Below are positions 1 through 11,462 of a stretch of 64,000 bases of DNA, in pieces. The position numbers were made by a program, and so were the translations under genes. Each line of letters opens with the position of its first letter. Position 1 is the stretch's first letter. Source of the stretch: Skeletonema tropicum. Taxonomy: Eukaryota; Bacillariophyta; Thalassiosirophyceae; Thalassiosirales; Thalassiosiraceae. The notes under the pieces were generated by a model. That model worked only from the letters and a program-made list of their open reading frames with translations, was not told the DNA's origin and made no database searches. The stretch is taken from contig CM074127.1 in NCBI GenBank assembly GCA_037178625.1, positions 4,340,001-4,404,000 of the forward strand, given 5' to 3'.

Positions 1-1180
1 AAACCATTGGAAGCGTTCCCTGCGGTCTCTCTATCCTTTGGAATTTTTGTATCGTAGCAGATATTGATGGCCAGGCATCTCGATCATCGTGCTCATCATC
101 ATCTTCATTGTCTAAACTATCACTACTGTTCGTAGGTTGAATTGAATTCGAGTCCATACTAGAACTGCTTTTGGATATCTCCAGCCCAAAGATATTGTCG
201 AATTAGAGACTTTGAACTCTTTCGTGAGGGAGAGTATAACCTTTGTGATGCAGTCCATTGAACTCAGTTTATCAAATAGTAGAACAAATGACCAACGATA
301 GATAGCGCCCAAAGCACCCAGATCGAGAACTCATCAGGCACAAGTATGCTCTTGCTCAATGCCACTGTTGTTGGAAGAAAAACCAAGCCATACGAGGGGC
401 ATGAAAATTCCCTGACAAACAAAACTAGCTCCGTCAGCTCTCGATACTTTGAATGCTGTCAGCGATCTCGACCAGCAATGTGTGTAGAACGAGCATAGCA
501 CGGCAGATAAAATCCACGAGCTTTTACAAACTCTGCGGAAAGGACGATGCCAGTGAACCAAAACCTGGCAGTTTCTTTGATGAATCAGGCGTTGTCGATG
601 ACGATGTTACAAGTGCAGTTTGTATCATGCCTCTTTTCCACAGCAGCCAAACATAGTATGCACAACGAATAATGAATCTTCCTGCCAATAATGAGAAGAC
701 ACTCATGAACCCCATCCAAAAGAACAGCGCTGCCGCTGTAATGACATTGTAGTGTGTAGATACATGCGGTATAATTGTAAGCGTTGTAACAGATGCCAAC
801 CAAACGTATAAAACTGCTATGAAAGAAAAGTAAATGGATGATTCAGTTGCCTGCCGTGGCTCGCCCAGCGGATCGAAGAAAGGTGCTCCAAATGACTTGA
901 ATGCCAACAGGAATTTGAACAAGACGGCCACTGATATCCATTTGACTCCTCCCTTTCTAGCCGAACGTTTATATGGTTGTGATTTTGGCTGTTGGTATTG
1001 ACTTTTCTCTGCCCGATTAGCAAATGAAAACGGTATCTTCTTCTTTTTGTTCTTTCTTGAGTTGACAGTGGGTGAATCTTCCAGCGTGGGGAATTGTTGT
1101 CCACCGCCATCAGCCGCCACGAGGCGCAGATCTACACTGCTGGTGATGGCGATCAGAATCACAAGCCCGGTTGCTTTCAT
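1..1180 (-). CDS. Polytopic membrane protein, partial at the left edge, reading frame broken
   Basis: The protein starts at the ATG at 1180 with a signal peptide (MKATGLVILIAITSS), then a Lys-rich linker, then at least three hydrophobic segments between about 960 and 620 (for example YFSFIAVLYVWLASVTTLTI and AAALFFWMGFMSVFSLLAG). The first open frame stops at 524, but hydrophobic coding-like sequence continues in other frames: GIFMPLVWLGFSS near 385, FSIWVLWALSIVGHLFYYL near 300, then an acidic Ser-rich tail running off base 1. Each move is to the +1 frame (about 530-560, 335-360 and 270), and one in-frame TAA remains near 210. I do not recognise the family. The first part is a confident coding call; the continuation below 524 is inference. 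Confidence 0.55.
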
Positions 1181-1518
1181 TGTATCAATCAACGATATTG
1201 TATCAAATAGATAGGAGTATTGAATTTAGGGTTCTATCAAGGAAAGGATGAACGGTGCGCCGCGGATTCTGATTTGGCCATCAAAATTCTCATTTTTGAC
1301 AGCATTCGGCATCGCACCGGAGATCAAAGATGACGTCATCAGGTACACATATCACGGAACAATCAGCCCCAGACGGAAAGAGTTTGCCAACTCTTTGTTC
1401 CCGCAACTTTTGCCTGTGAGTTGGCAAAAAATGGTCGACGAGTGTTGTACTCAAAGATGATGGAGAGGCCATGAATAGTAGGAGTGTTCCTAGCCGAAAC
1501 CGTTATTATTTTACTGCA

Positions 1519-2529
1519 ATGACTCCTACCCTCTTTTTTCTCATCAGTATTGCAAGCTGTTCACTGTTGGTCAACGGCTTCCTGCCCACCACTACGACGA
1601 CCAGTAGGACATGTCGGCAGTCGTCGTCTCTAAATATATTTCCTGATCTGTTTTCGACAGAGAAGCAGCAGCCTCGAGTTCAGGCTCCACCCAACTTCGT
1701 CCCACCAGAACCCAAGCCGTTGGCAATCACAGAGGGTACCGATCTGAAAGAATTCTTAACAGCATCGGCTGGACTAGCGCTTCGTCTGGCGACAGGTGCA
1801 TTTGTTCTCGGTTGGAAAGTCGATTCTTTCTTCTTTGATGACGAGAGTCGATATGCATTGAAATTAGGACCGATTCGTTTGAGAGATTCCAGCTCTGTAC
1901 TAGACGGTGCCTCAAGACCATCTGATACACTTGTTTTATATGATAGGGAGTCATGTCCGAGTTGCAAGAGAGTGAGAGAGATGCTGAACCTACTCGACAT
2001 AACATTTGAAGTGCGGCCCTGCTTTGAGGATACGGAGACAGACTACCCAGTACCGTTCCTTGTAGATCCAAATGTTGGCAGCACAATCGTTGGTGATGAT
2101 GATATCATTGGTCACTTATTGGAGAAATACGGGCCTAACCCGGACTTGTTTGATCGCAAGGCGCTGTGGCCGATTGAATTTAAAGCATTCGCGATAACAA
2201 CAGCCCAGATTGCTTCTGACTTACGTGGAAATCCTGGAAGAACGCAACAATCGAATGCTCGACCAGATAACAATATGATGAAACCTATCGAAATATGGTG
2301 CTACGAATGCAGTCCTTTTGTGAGACCAGTGAAAGAAAAATTAGCGGAACTGGGACTGCCACATCGGGTAGTAAGTTGCTCGAGGGGATCAAAGAATAGA
2401 GATGCCATGGTGGAAAGGACTGGTAGATTTCAGGTGCCGTTCATAATTGACGAAAACACTGGCATCGAAATGTTTGAGGGACCAGAAATCGTGGACTACC
2501 TGGAAGCTGTCTATACAACGAAAGAGTAA
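1519..2529 (+). CDS. Plastid-targeted protein with two tandem glutathione S-transferase N-terminal (thioredoxin-fold) domains
   Basis: The ATG at 1519 is preferred over the one at 1471 because it directly begins a signal peptide (TPTLFFLISIASC) followed by a cleavage region VNGF-LP that resembles the diatom ASAFAP plastid motif. The mature part has a first GST-N/glutaredoxin-like domain with a CPSC motif (LVLYDRESCPSCKRVRE, about residues 138-155) and a second near the C-terminus beginning IEIWCYECSPFVRPVKEKL and ending in the GST-N pattern EMFEGPEIVDYLEAVY. The second domain keeps only one cysteine at the active-site position (CSPF). No GST C-terminal helical domain is present. Proteins of this layout occur in plants and algae as plastid thioredoxin-fold proteins of unclear substrate. 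It ends 35 bp from the convergent gene at 2564. Confidence 0.8.
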   Translation: MTPTLFFLISIASCSLLVNGFLPTTTTTSRTCRQSSSLNIFPDLFSTEKQQPRVQAPPNFVPPEPKPLAITEGTDLKEFLTASAGLALRLATGAFVLGWKVDSFFFDDESRYALKLGPIRLRDSSSVLDGASRPSDTLVLYDRESCPSCKRVREMLNLLDITFEVRPCFEDTETDYPVPFLVDPNVGSTIVGDDDIIGHLLEKYGPNPDLFDRKALWPIEFKAFAITTAQIASDLRGNPGRTQQSNARPDNNMMKPIEIWCYECSPFVRPVKEKLAELGLPHRVVSCSRGSKNRDAMVERTGRFQVPFIIDENTGIEMFEGPEIVDYLEAVYTTKE

Positions 2530-2563
2530 GATATGCTGCCTAAATTAATGCAATTTTGGAGAT

Positions 2564-4450
2564 CTACCTACCCAATCGCTTTTGCAGTCTATTGCGCACG
2601 GCAAAGGTTTCTGTTGCTCTACTGGATGCATCACACTCTCTACAGGGAGGAGTGCACCAGATGATATCAGTGCCGCTAATTGTTGACAAATTTTCAACAA
2701 TTGCAAACTTCAGCGCATAAAACCCGTGAACCCTCGGCCACCATTTCTCTAATGCTGTGATTTCTTCGTCTGTCAAGATTTCAACCACTACTCTGTTTTC
2801 TCTATCCAATTGCTCGTTCGTTACCGAACGATCATGTTGTCGTGTGGAATCATCGGCTTGAATATCATTCATCCCGTGAATATTCGCACGCTGCATTGAT
2901 GCCTCGAGCCCAGCCATTGCCACTCGTTGTGCATGCAGCTCTAGCTCTGAGAGTCCAGCAGCACGTAGAGAGAGCAACGTGTCTGCATCAGCTCGCGATG
3001 CTGATAGAGTACGTTCGTTTGGTCTAGGCAGAGATGCTCGACTTTCATTGCCGTCATTCCGAGGTGTGGTACTGGTGTTACCACCTAACAGAGACGATGT
3101 CTCTCCACAGAGAAAGGCTTCGAGATGAGGAGGCACAAGAGGGAAGTTATGCGCGTCACACAGCACATCACTGGCATCAGGTGCAGGTGGGAATCCACCT
3201 TCACCGGTTTTGATGTATTTCCGAAATCGATGACACCATGAACGCGGTAGAGCAGAGTAAATGCCAGGCTTCAGTGGGCATTGAAAACCATCTACGCCCA
3301 TCTTCGAATCGTTCTGAGGAGTGACGAGGCAATCCGCAGGGTAGCCCTTTGATGCACGGGTGTAAAAACCACGAACGAGAGGGCATGCAAGAGGCTTTCG
3401 TCGCTCTGCCTTTTCTTCCTCCTTTTGATCTAACTCTGCCTTCTTCGCCGTTTCAGCCTCAGCTGCGCAAATCAAACAGCCTGTACTGCCTACGCTTGCG
3501 TCAAGTTGAATGGACTCTGGATAGAGACGCTTCAATACTTTCCATGCTTGCTTGTCCATGACACGTCGGCGTGCCCTAGCAGACTTGGATGAGCATCGCA
3601 TCAGATCACCATGCTCACACACAAGATCATTATTAATGTTAGACCAAGGAGGCGAAGCATCACTCATTCTTCTATCTCTTTGACGCTGTTCTTTTCTTGA
3701 CAGCTTCTTTTTGCCAGACGAACCCGGATGAGGTTTCTTCTTCTTTCCCTTCGTTGGCGTAGCAAGTACCGCCTTGGCCTCCTCAGCAACTCGATGACGC
3801 TCTACTCTCTCCTTGCGTTCTTCCTCTTGGACCTCTAGCCATCGCAACGCAGTCCGACACCAAGACTTGGAGACATAAAATGCAGACGAACGCTCATGAA
3901 GGGGCGGTTCTGGACGACTAAGGACTCGAGCAACAACGAGCATCTCCATGTTACGCAGCATTTCATATGTGTACGTCTTCTCTTCTGAAACTACGGCTAG
4001 AGTAAGAGCAGCAGGGTTACCCTTGCCCTTCTTTGTCTCCTTCTTAACAATCTTGGCACCTTTTTTAGCAACAAATGACATAGGATTTCACTTCTCCACT
4101 CACAATTGGTGTGTCAAATCCTTTGGTAAGTTCACTGGGATACTGTCGCGGTGATGGTACCAGAGAAGGAGAGTGTCAGCAATATATGAATGGTACAAAG
4201 AGAACATGAAAGAGAAATAAACGAAACTAAGCAAAATCACATTGGATAAAGTACAAATACTCACCACATGATTTGCAGCATGCTCTACGACCTCAACAAT
4301 CAAATCACGATTGTTGAAACAGCGACATGTTCTTTGCAAAGCACTTAAATCAGTGGCCCTCAAAAAAGTTAGCACATTTAAATGAATCTCCCGTGGAAAC
4401 GAAGTGATGGGAGATGCTGCACGAAGTGGATACGGTGACTTGAGACTCAT
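2564..4450 (-). CDS. F-box protein with DUSP-like repeats (spliced)
   Basis: The first exon (4450-4265, 62 codons) encodes an F-box: FPREIHLNVLTFLRATDLSALQ. It ends at a GTGAGT donor (4264). An acceptor at 4143 opens a 13-codon exon in the same phase (4142-4104, YPSELTKGFDTPI), followed by another GTGAGT. The long exon down to 2564 then encodes a basic protein with two DUSP-like segments: YVSKSWCRTALRWLE with LVCEHGDLM, and YSALPRSWCHRFRKYI with VLCDAHNFPL. DUSP domains are usually found in ubiquitin proteases, but no C19 peptidase is visible. This suggests an SCF-type substrate adaptor. The last acceptor is uncertain: the ATG at 4081 has an upstream in-frame stop, so an acceptor just inside it (for example near 4052) is needed. 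The alternative is two separate genes, 4450-4100 and 4081-2564. Confidence 0.6.
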
Positions 4451-5106
4451 GCTTGCGTTATTTATTGTGGAGAGGAAGTGTAATATGTTATCCGGCCGTA
4501 GTTGATGTGACGGTGGTTCACGGCTTGGTTAAATAATTTTGCGTCACTTGTGCAGGGCTTAAAATAATGAAATGACGATGCTTGATGTTGCTGAAAAATG
4601 ACTCTTCTCCCTAGTAATGTTGTCGAATTCGCGTCTGAATATAACAATGAGGATCTTGTGGTGCACTTGTATCTAATAGGAGTTTGTTCTAGATTTAACG
4701 GATGAAAGAAGAAGTATTGGAACCTTTTGTGTAGGGTAATAGATCGACGTCAATTCTGAATGTGTTCTCGAAAAAAACACCGTCGACTAACTGAAGCTTG
4801 AGATAGATATCAACTCAATTATGTCCTATGACGATGATAAACGAAGCTAAGAATGCTGATGACAGCGTTGCCAATGCATTAGATTCAGTTGAGTTGAGTT
4901 GAGTATCGGTTTCAAGCAGAACTTCATCTTTACTTTGTTCGTTTTTCGGGGCAGAACTCAAAACTGCGGGCATTTCAAACAACGTCAGCACACTTTCTGA
5001 CTTTCGACTTCACTTTCACCCACGCACATCACCCACGAAGTCGGTTTCTTTAGTCAAGTCGCCATCATTTATTTTTCTGCTCTTGCTTGCGCTTGCTCTT
5101 TTGACC
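4451..5106. other. Intergenic region between divergent genes
   Basis: About 650 bp separate the F-box gene from the acetyltransferase gene. It contains short direct repeats such as gttgagttgagtt near 4890, and no ORF with coding character. It presumably holds the promoters of both genes; no motif could be assigned. Confidence 0.4.
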
Positions 5107-6285
5107 ATGGCACCGTCTGCCACTACGACCCTACTCATCGGCTGCTTCGCCACAATTCATATTTTTGCATCATTATCAGCATCCTTTTCTCCTGATGCTC
5201 ACAGATCATTGTCACGCCCCAAAGGCAATAACTTCTCCGTCACATACGCAATTGAACTTAGTACCACTATCAGATGCATTGGGATGCTTCCAGTTGTAAT
5301 GATCAACAACTGTTTGCGGACCTTGTTGCACAGTTAGGCTGCAAATCTCTAGATTCCAAGGGAAGGCTCATTCAGACTTCTACAAATGATGATGAAGGCC
5401 AGTATAGGCTCTATTTGGCAACACATGTAGACGATCTGCCACCGATTGCTCAACTGACAATAGATGTGTTCGATGCAACAGCAATTACATTATCCAGTAC
5501 AAATGACTGGAGTGCTATGGAGAAGATGGTAGTTGGAGCAGTGGTACAGCCCTACAATCAGTATGTATAACGCTTATGCGCAGGCAGTAGGTTACACTGA
5601 AGTACTGTCTGGGCTACGAAAGAGGATGCGGAATCGAATTGTTGTGCACAATGAGGATGAAACAACTGAGTACGATTGGCTAGCACCACTAGTCGTGCCG
5701 GATACAACTTCATCTTCATCACCAGATGACACTGAGACAAGTTTGGAATTGATTGCGGCCCAATCTTCAATTATTCTCGTGTTGGCAAAGCCGACAGAGG
5801 CGGGAGGTATGGAATCTGTAGCATCGATAGAAGTTAGATTGCAACCAACAGATGCCAAAATACCATTTTCGCAGCCATGGCTCGACTAAACTTGAAAGAC
5901 GATTGGCTCGATTCTTTCCATTTGATGATTCTCTGCCTGTTACCACAAACACCATGGCTGCACCATCTACAACAAAGACGGAAGTAACCAACAAAAGCAA
6001 AAGTGCTCCACTTCGGCCGTACCTTGTGCAACCTATGTGTATCTCCATCACTTCGTTCGCTGGGAATAGGTAGAGCATTATGTAGGATTGTGGAAGCAAT
6101 TATCATTCAAAAAGTGGCAATATTCACATCTGTATCTTCATGTGGACCCAGAAAATATAGCTGCAGTGTCACTTTATGAGAAAGAGGGGTTTGTCGACGT
6201 TGGCAGACGATGGAACGCAAGCTGGAATGGAGGTGCTAATGAGATTGGCTACTACGTGAAGAAACTTGGAAAGGAGTCAAAGTGA
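5107..6285 (+). CDS. Plastid-targeted GNAT-family N-acetyltransferase, split over several reading frames
   Basis: The ATG at 5107 begins a signal peptide (APSATTTLLIGCFATIHIF) ending in SLSASFSP, a plastid-type motif. The family is clear from the C-terminal GNAT motif LYLHVDPENIAAVSLYEKEG followed by DVGRRWN and IGYYVK; upstream pieces include DAKIPFSQPWLD, LERRLARFFPF and the acetyl-CoA-binding stretch SLRSLGIGRALCRIVE. These lie in different frames, and restoring continuity needs +1 shifts near 5253, 5284, 5560, 5888, 6021 and 6110. Two of the shifts sit inside the catalytic domain well before any stop codon. The 5888 break reads GAC-TAA-ACT, where skipping one T restores PWLD-K-LERRL. Despite this the encoded protein is well conserved. 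Either the consensus has extra bases or the gene has decayed very recently. N-terminal or lysine acetylation in the plastid is a family inference. Confidence 0.7.
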
Positions 6286-6431
6286 ACCAAAATGCAACAA
6301 AGTGCAACATTATTCGTAATTAAGTACATTACTTTTACAATTCTGCACAAGTAACCAAAAGTAAAGCTGCTCCTCTTTCATATGCATCTCTGGACCTTCG
6401 CATATCTCCAACCATTGGCGTTTACAATTCT

Positions 6432-8437
6432 TCAACCTTCCTCCACTTTTCTGCCTCTCCAGATGCTATGAAGTCTAGATGCCCTAATATGCTCAGCCTG
6501 TTTGTGACGCTCAATGAAGAAGGGATTTTCACCTGGCTTGTACTTTGGACAATCATAGCATCCTCTCTGTGGGCAACTGGAGCCAGCGCACTTACCCTTC
6601 AGATAATGATACCAGCTTGATTTGTGATTCGCATCGCTGTCCCTGCGAGATACATGAAGCGGTTTGTGACTCTTTCCCCTCCCAAAATGTCTGTGATCCT
6701 GTCCTTCCATCACCATCATCTCGTGCGAGTTCGAGCTGTTGCAACTCATCAAATGATATCATGTGCATGCAATGCACAGGGCAAGAGAGAACTGAAATCA
6801 AATATAAGTATGCATGCATTAATTGAGAAATAAACGAGATTCCGACAGATACTTACCAGCACTTTCGACGTCAATTGATGCACTTTGGGAGAACGCTCTT
6901 GCTCTGCCAGTTTCCTCGATCATCATGAATGAAGAGGGTGCAATATGTGCACACTGCGCACAGCCAATGCAACTCTCTTCATCAATGAAGCAGAATTGAC
7001 CATCACGAATACGTTTTGGAACTTGACCGTTCGCAGTCATTTCCACTAGCTCATGACTACTCTTTTCTCTTTTCTGAACCAAGTCCCAATTTCGATTCAC
7101 CCCTAACATGTCGTTTTCATTTTCATCAGGAGTACGTCTGGTGTGCCAGTCGATGCTCATATTCATCAAAGAGCTCGCATTCATCCATCAGCAGATCTGA
7201 CTTGTCACTTGTAGTAGATGTAGAGATAAGGCTTTCCATTTCCTTTAGCAGCTGAACTCGTTCTTCCTCGGCAGGCGAAAAAGTCCCATGAGCTTCCAAG
7301 TCACGCCACACAAGCTCAAGTGTTGCTTCTTTCAGAATACCCTCTGTGTTTTTCTTTCCTTTGAACAGGACACCTTCATCAATTAGAGGGAATTTGAAAC
7401 TGACCTTTACCGCTGGCTTGATACTTTGCCTTGTTTTCTCTGACATCACGAACGAATCCACTCCATGCAACCTCCAAATACAGATTCTCGAATTCATCAT
7501 AAGTTAATCTTCCAGACCCATGAGTGTTTGAGTATCGCGATAAAATTGCAGAGATGCCAGTTTCATGTGCACCAATTGTCATTTGTTTCGAAGCTTGAAG
7601 TGATGAATTAACACATGTTGACATCCACCTCGCAAGCGCTTCTCTATCTAATATCTTTTCATCACCAAACTTCATCACTGAATGCATATCAAACATCTTC
7701 TTTACCCCTCTCTGGAAAAAGGGTGTCATTTTAGGCTGTAAGGGCAAGTGCGTGAATTGATCTGAGCCTATGGATACCTTCTCAAAGAGAAATTCAGGAG
7801 AGTATTTCATTTCATCAGTAAGCTCAGGTAGCGCCCTACCTTGGTCGATGAGAAACTGTTCTGGAGATTGATTGCATCTGATCATGAAGGAGATTTCATC
7901 AGCTTCGTGCTCACGCTCTTTCTGTGCGTTCATGGAAGAAAGTGTATCATAAAGCTGTACCCCACCGGGTTCAGTGTAGTCGAAGTTGCCTACAATGGTA
8001 TCTACAGCAGCTGCAACAAAGTCATCAGTTTGAGTAGTAGCTGCTGCCTGTTGCCCTAAGCTAGTAGTAGCGCTGCTGCTACTATCATCATCTGATGCGT
8101 CCCATTCACTGATATTTGAGAACTCTGCTTGATGTTGTAAAATTTGTGCTGCTTCGTCCATAACATTCAAGTCAGAAGGAGAATAAGTGGTGACAACATT
8201 GTCCACTGACAGCTTAGACCAATCGTCAGCTATATCCCACTGCGTTGTCGTTGCAGCAGAGGGATTGATGATATCATCATCTTCGTAAAAATTGAAGCTA
8301 TCAATTGGTTCATCATTGGCATGCAGACGAGTGAAGGTAGGTGTTTTGGACACAACATGTGAATGTGTTGCTACGAAGGCAGACACTGTAATCTGTGAAA
8401 CCACAGCAGCAAGTATTGTAGCTGCGAGGCAAATCAT
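6432..8437 (-). CDS. Plastid-targeted 4Fe-4S ferredoxin-like protein, spliced and frame-broken
   Basis: The ATG at 8437 begins a signal peptide (ICLAATILAAVVSQITVSAF), a plastid leader of ASAF type. The middle has an EF-hand-like stretch (GSGRLTYDEFENLYLE). The 4Fe-4S domain has CIGCAQCAHIAP near 6945 and, after an intron (6856-6792, donor GTAAGT), SCPVHCMHMISFDEL. This arrangement resembles the ferredoxin domains of plant plastid DJC-type proteins; no J domain is seen. The C-terminal part contains SDANHKSSWYHYLKGKC and CPQRGCYDCPKYKPGENPF, a Cys-rich region that I believe recurs in algal homologues. +1 shifts are needed near 7405, 7140 and 6699; the last joins DGDGRT to DHRHFG by dropping one G of a GG pair. 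The role is probably electron transfer or Fe-S chemistry in the plastid (inference). Confidence 0.72.
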
Positions 8438-8713
8438 TGTAATCACCCTAGCAATTATGCATCACTACTTCTACCAACCGAATCTTCATGATGTTCTCGC
8501 GAATAAGTATTGTCGGATTTTTATTTTGATGGAATCTTTCCATGCATGTTCCATGATGGAAATGATGCCCTTCTGTTTGGCGAAGTCAGCGATTGATGTG
8601 TTACGGTTAGTTACAATCTCATGGTTACGAACCGTTACCAAAAAATGTTGACCATGACAAAGGCGATGGAAATCAACCCTGCATGACATTACATCACTAC
8701 CAAACATTACATT

Positions 8714-9340
8714 ATGAGCTCACGAGGCTATCCAAAACGCTCTGCAAGGGCCGCAGGCATTAATACCTACTCTACTACCCGTAGGCCGCGCCGTTCTGGG
8801 GCTGCAAGTGAAAGAGGCGTGGTCGTCTCCACCGACAAGTTGGGAGTGCCAGCGGTGGCTTGGACGAAAGTGCTTCGACATCCCTCGGCACCACTCGATG
8901 AGCCCTATTTTGGTAGACGTCCAAAGGCATCCTTCAAGGTGCCCATGTGGGTGCGAGTTGACGAATTAACAGAGGAGGAAAAGGCAGCATATGATGCGGT
9001 CGAAAACAAGAGAGAGGAGCAACGTGCTTTGTGGAAAAAAGAAATGGAAAAGAGGAGGGAAGAGGCTGATAAAGAATCAGCACAGTCCAAAGAATCAAAC
9101 CAAGCCCAGGTTGAAACGAATGACGGTGTAAAAGAAGCTTTGACTGAGGTCAAGAGTGAAATAACAACACAAAGTCAGCCTGTAGTCGCCGAGCCACAAA
9201 CACATGTGGGAGGAGACCAAAATCAAAAAGAAAGTACAAAACAAGCAATGTCAGATGGAGCCACAGTTGGAGCAGAAACATTGACGCAAGCTTCTGCTGA
9301 ACCGACAATAACAAGTAATGAATCGAGCAATACAACATAG
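8714..9340 (+). CDS. Small hydrophilic protein of unknown function
   Basis: This is a 208-codon intact frame. The N-terminus is basic (RGYPKRSARAAGIN, RRPRRSG), followed by a conserved-looking core (KASFKVPMWVRVDELTEEEKAAYDA) with a short predicted coiled coil (KREEQRALWKKEMEKRREE), and a low-complexity Gln/Thr/Ser/Glu tail. There is no signal peptide or membrane segment. The composition suggests a nuclear or nucleic-acid-binding protein, but I do not recognise a family. It is divergent from the ferredoxin-like gene, with 276 bp between the two starts. Confidence 0.65.
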   Translation: MSSRGYPKRSARAAGINTYSTTRRPRRSGAASERGVVVSTDKLGVPAVAWTKVLRHPSAPLDEPYFGRRPKASFKVPMWVRVDELTEEEKAAYDAVENKREEQRALWKKEMEKRREEADKESAQSKESNQAQVETNDGVKEALTEVKSEITTQSQPVVAEPQTHVGGDQNQKESTKQAMSDGATVGAETLTQASAEPTITSNESSNTT

Positions 9341-9596
9341 GTGCCAGCAGGGAGAGGGGGGAGAGTAAGAAAGCATTAATCTTCTAAATAATTTTATTTT
9401 CTAAATAATTTTATATGTATTTATACGTTTTCAAATCTTACCAGCTCTCTAGATATAAATATACTGAATAGATCTCAAAGATTGCCTTCACCACCAACCT
9501 CTAAAAGTACCAACTCACTGAGGTTACATGATTGTGTTGGCATTGAAGTGAGTATTTATTTATTTATTGAAGTGAATGAAGGAATTCTTTGCCAAC

Positions 9597-11249
9597 TGGG
9601 TTCCCTCCTGGGGCCACTAATTAGCGGAAAAACCACTAATTAGTGGTCAGTTTACGATCTCCTACGACACACTTAGAATCGCTCAAACGTTCTATAATTC
9701 AGGTGGCACCCTCTTCAATGTCTTGACAATGCGTACACCCATTATCTCACGTGTTCCCTGGAGAGGGCCCAACCTATTAACGTTCAAACACTAGCCTACT
9801 GACAAATTTGGCGAACAGCCGACGAGTTTTTTTCGGAAGTTTTGCAACTTCAACTTGGGGGTACGTAGGAATTGATATCAAAAATGTTGCCACCCGTAGA
9901 ACTCACATTTCATCACACCATCACCATGGCGAAAGAGGCCCAGCATACGAGCCGTCGTATCTGCATTTAGTAGATGCTTTTACCCATCAGAAAGCATACC
10001 ACAACAGTCACAATATGAGTGGCTAACCAGGTGGTCGAAGAAGAGCATCGAGATGGCCTGGATCCTACAACAATCATGCACAAACTTCACCGGCAACCGG
10101 ATGATGTCCCAACCACCATGCAAAGTTATTTGCAGTCGACATACGACGGTATTCTACTCGAAAACAACGATCCCTACCCAAAGCGGCCAACCTATCTACA
10201 GATGGGGACATGGAAAGCGGCCCATCTACCCAAGAGAGTTCGTTTTGGTTAGCATCTCACATGAATTGAAGCGACGGGGATGCGATGATGACGATTTATC
10301 GACACAAATATAATGGCAATATTCAATAATTATTCGACAAATCAACCGCTTTAAATGGAATAAAAACAAAGACAGCATCATATGATATTAATTATAGGAA
10401 TATTGTTGGTGGAATGGTCCAAATTAATGACAGGGCGGCTGCAGGTGATGCCAGGTTGTGGTGTAGCGCATTTTTTCCAAAAAAAAATTGGCATCCATCA
10501 ACACCAAATCACCACTCTATGATGTATGTTTGGCCAATAAGTAATGCAAATCCGATGGTGATCTCTTGCACAGCGACCACAACGACATTAATGTACACGA
10601 CGATATCCTTTGATTGGCTGTTATCTCCGCTAAACCTGCGCCTACACCTCATTTCAGCAGAATTTGCGCTAATTTGCGCCCTTCTCGTGTCAAGATATCG
10701 CATACTAGAGTTGAGAATTCTCCACCCCAACGTGATTTTCGTCGTCAATCAGCCAAGTAAATGTTAGAACAACATCATATGCAGTGCAGGAAAGCTTCCT
10801 GCTCTCCTATTCGCCCCAACAGGCGAGCTAGACGGTCAAGCCCGTGCTTGAATTCAAGCCAGATTTTACAAAATGTCGGCAGAAGGTTGGCACACAGTAC
10901 ATCAAGGATAGGCGTGCCACATGCCGCATAGAGGTCAAAACCTACTCCACATATCATAAGAAGGTTCCCATGTGCACTGTTTGTTGGGGGAAGCATAAAC
11001 AATTACACAACAACACATAATTCTCGACCACTAATTAGTGGTCACTAAAATAGCGATTTTATGGTGTGTATATAGCTATCTCTACTTCTATTTGGGCGTT
11101 TTCATTGCGGATTTTTGGGCTTGGACTCTGTTGTAGAGGTCTTTGGTGGTGTATTCCTTGAATGTTAGGGTTTGGGAGGTGTTAGAATGCCCTCTATATA
11201 CCATCTACGTACGACCACTAATTAGTGGTTTTGGCCAGGAGGGAACCCA
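9597..11249. mobile_element. DNA-transposon-like element with 15-bp terminal inverted repeats and a 4-bp target duplication
   Basis: The left end TGGGTTCCCTCCTGG (9597-9611) is repeated perfectly in inverse orientation at the right end (11235-11249). The element is flanked on both sides by CAAC (9593-9596 and 11250-11253). Just inside each end lie copies of the palindrome CCACTAATTAGTGG: 9614 (one mismatch), 9633, 11029 and 11215. The interior has only broken ORFs (for example 10019-10252, and the frames around 9808-10026) with no recognisable transposase, so it is probably a decayed or non-autonomous copy. The superfamily is not assigned. Confidence 0.7.
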
Positions 11250-11462
11250 CAACAGTATCATCTCAAAAGGACCCCCGATAAAGAAAAGATTTGAGTTCCA
11301 ACCCACCGCTTGAAAAAACCATGATATGTTTGTGTGACTCATCACCATCGCGTTCATCACCGCACGAGATGTTTAACAGTGAACACTAACGTGTAGTTAA
11401 TTATATCATTAATTGCGGCCATCTTCAATCTCATAACAGGCTTCTTCGGACAGGATAGCTTC

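Noticed and set aside
4462..4647. 61-codon minus-strand ORF upstream of the F-box gene
   Set aside because: No recognisable motif, short, and located in the divergent promoter region.
10019..10767. ORFs of 77 to 117 codons inside the 9.6-kb element
   Set aside because: No domain, no long continuous frame and no coding-like composition; treated as decayed transposon interior.
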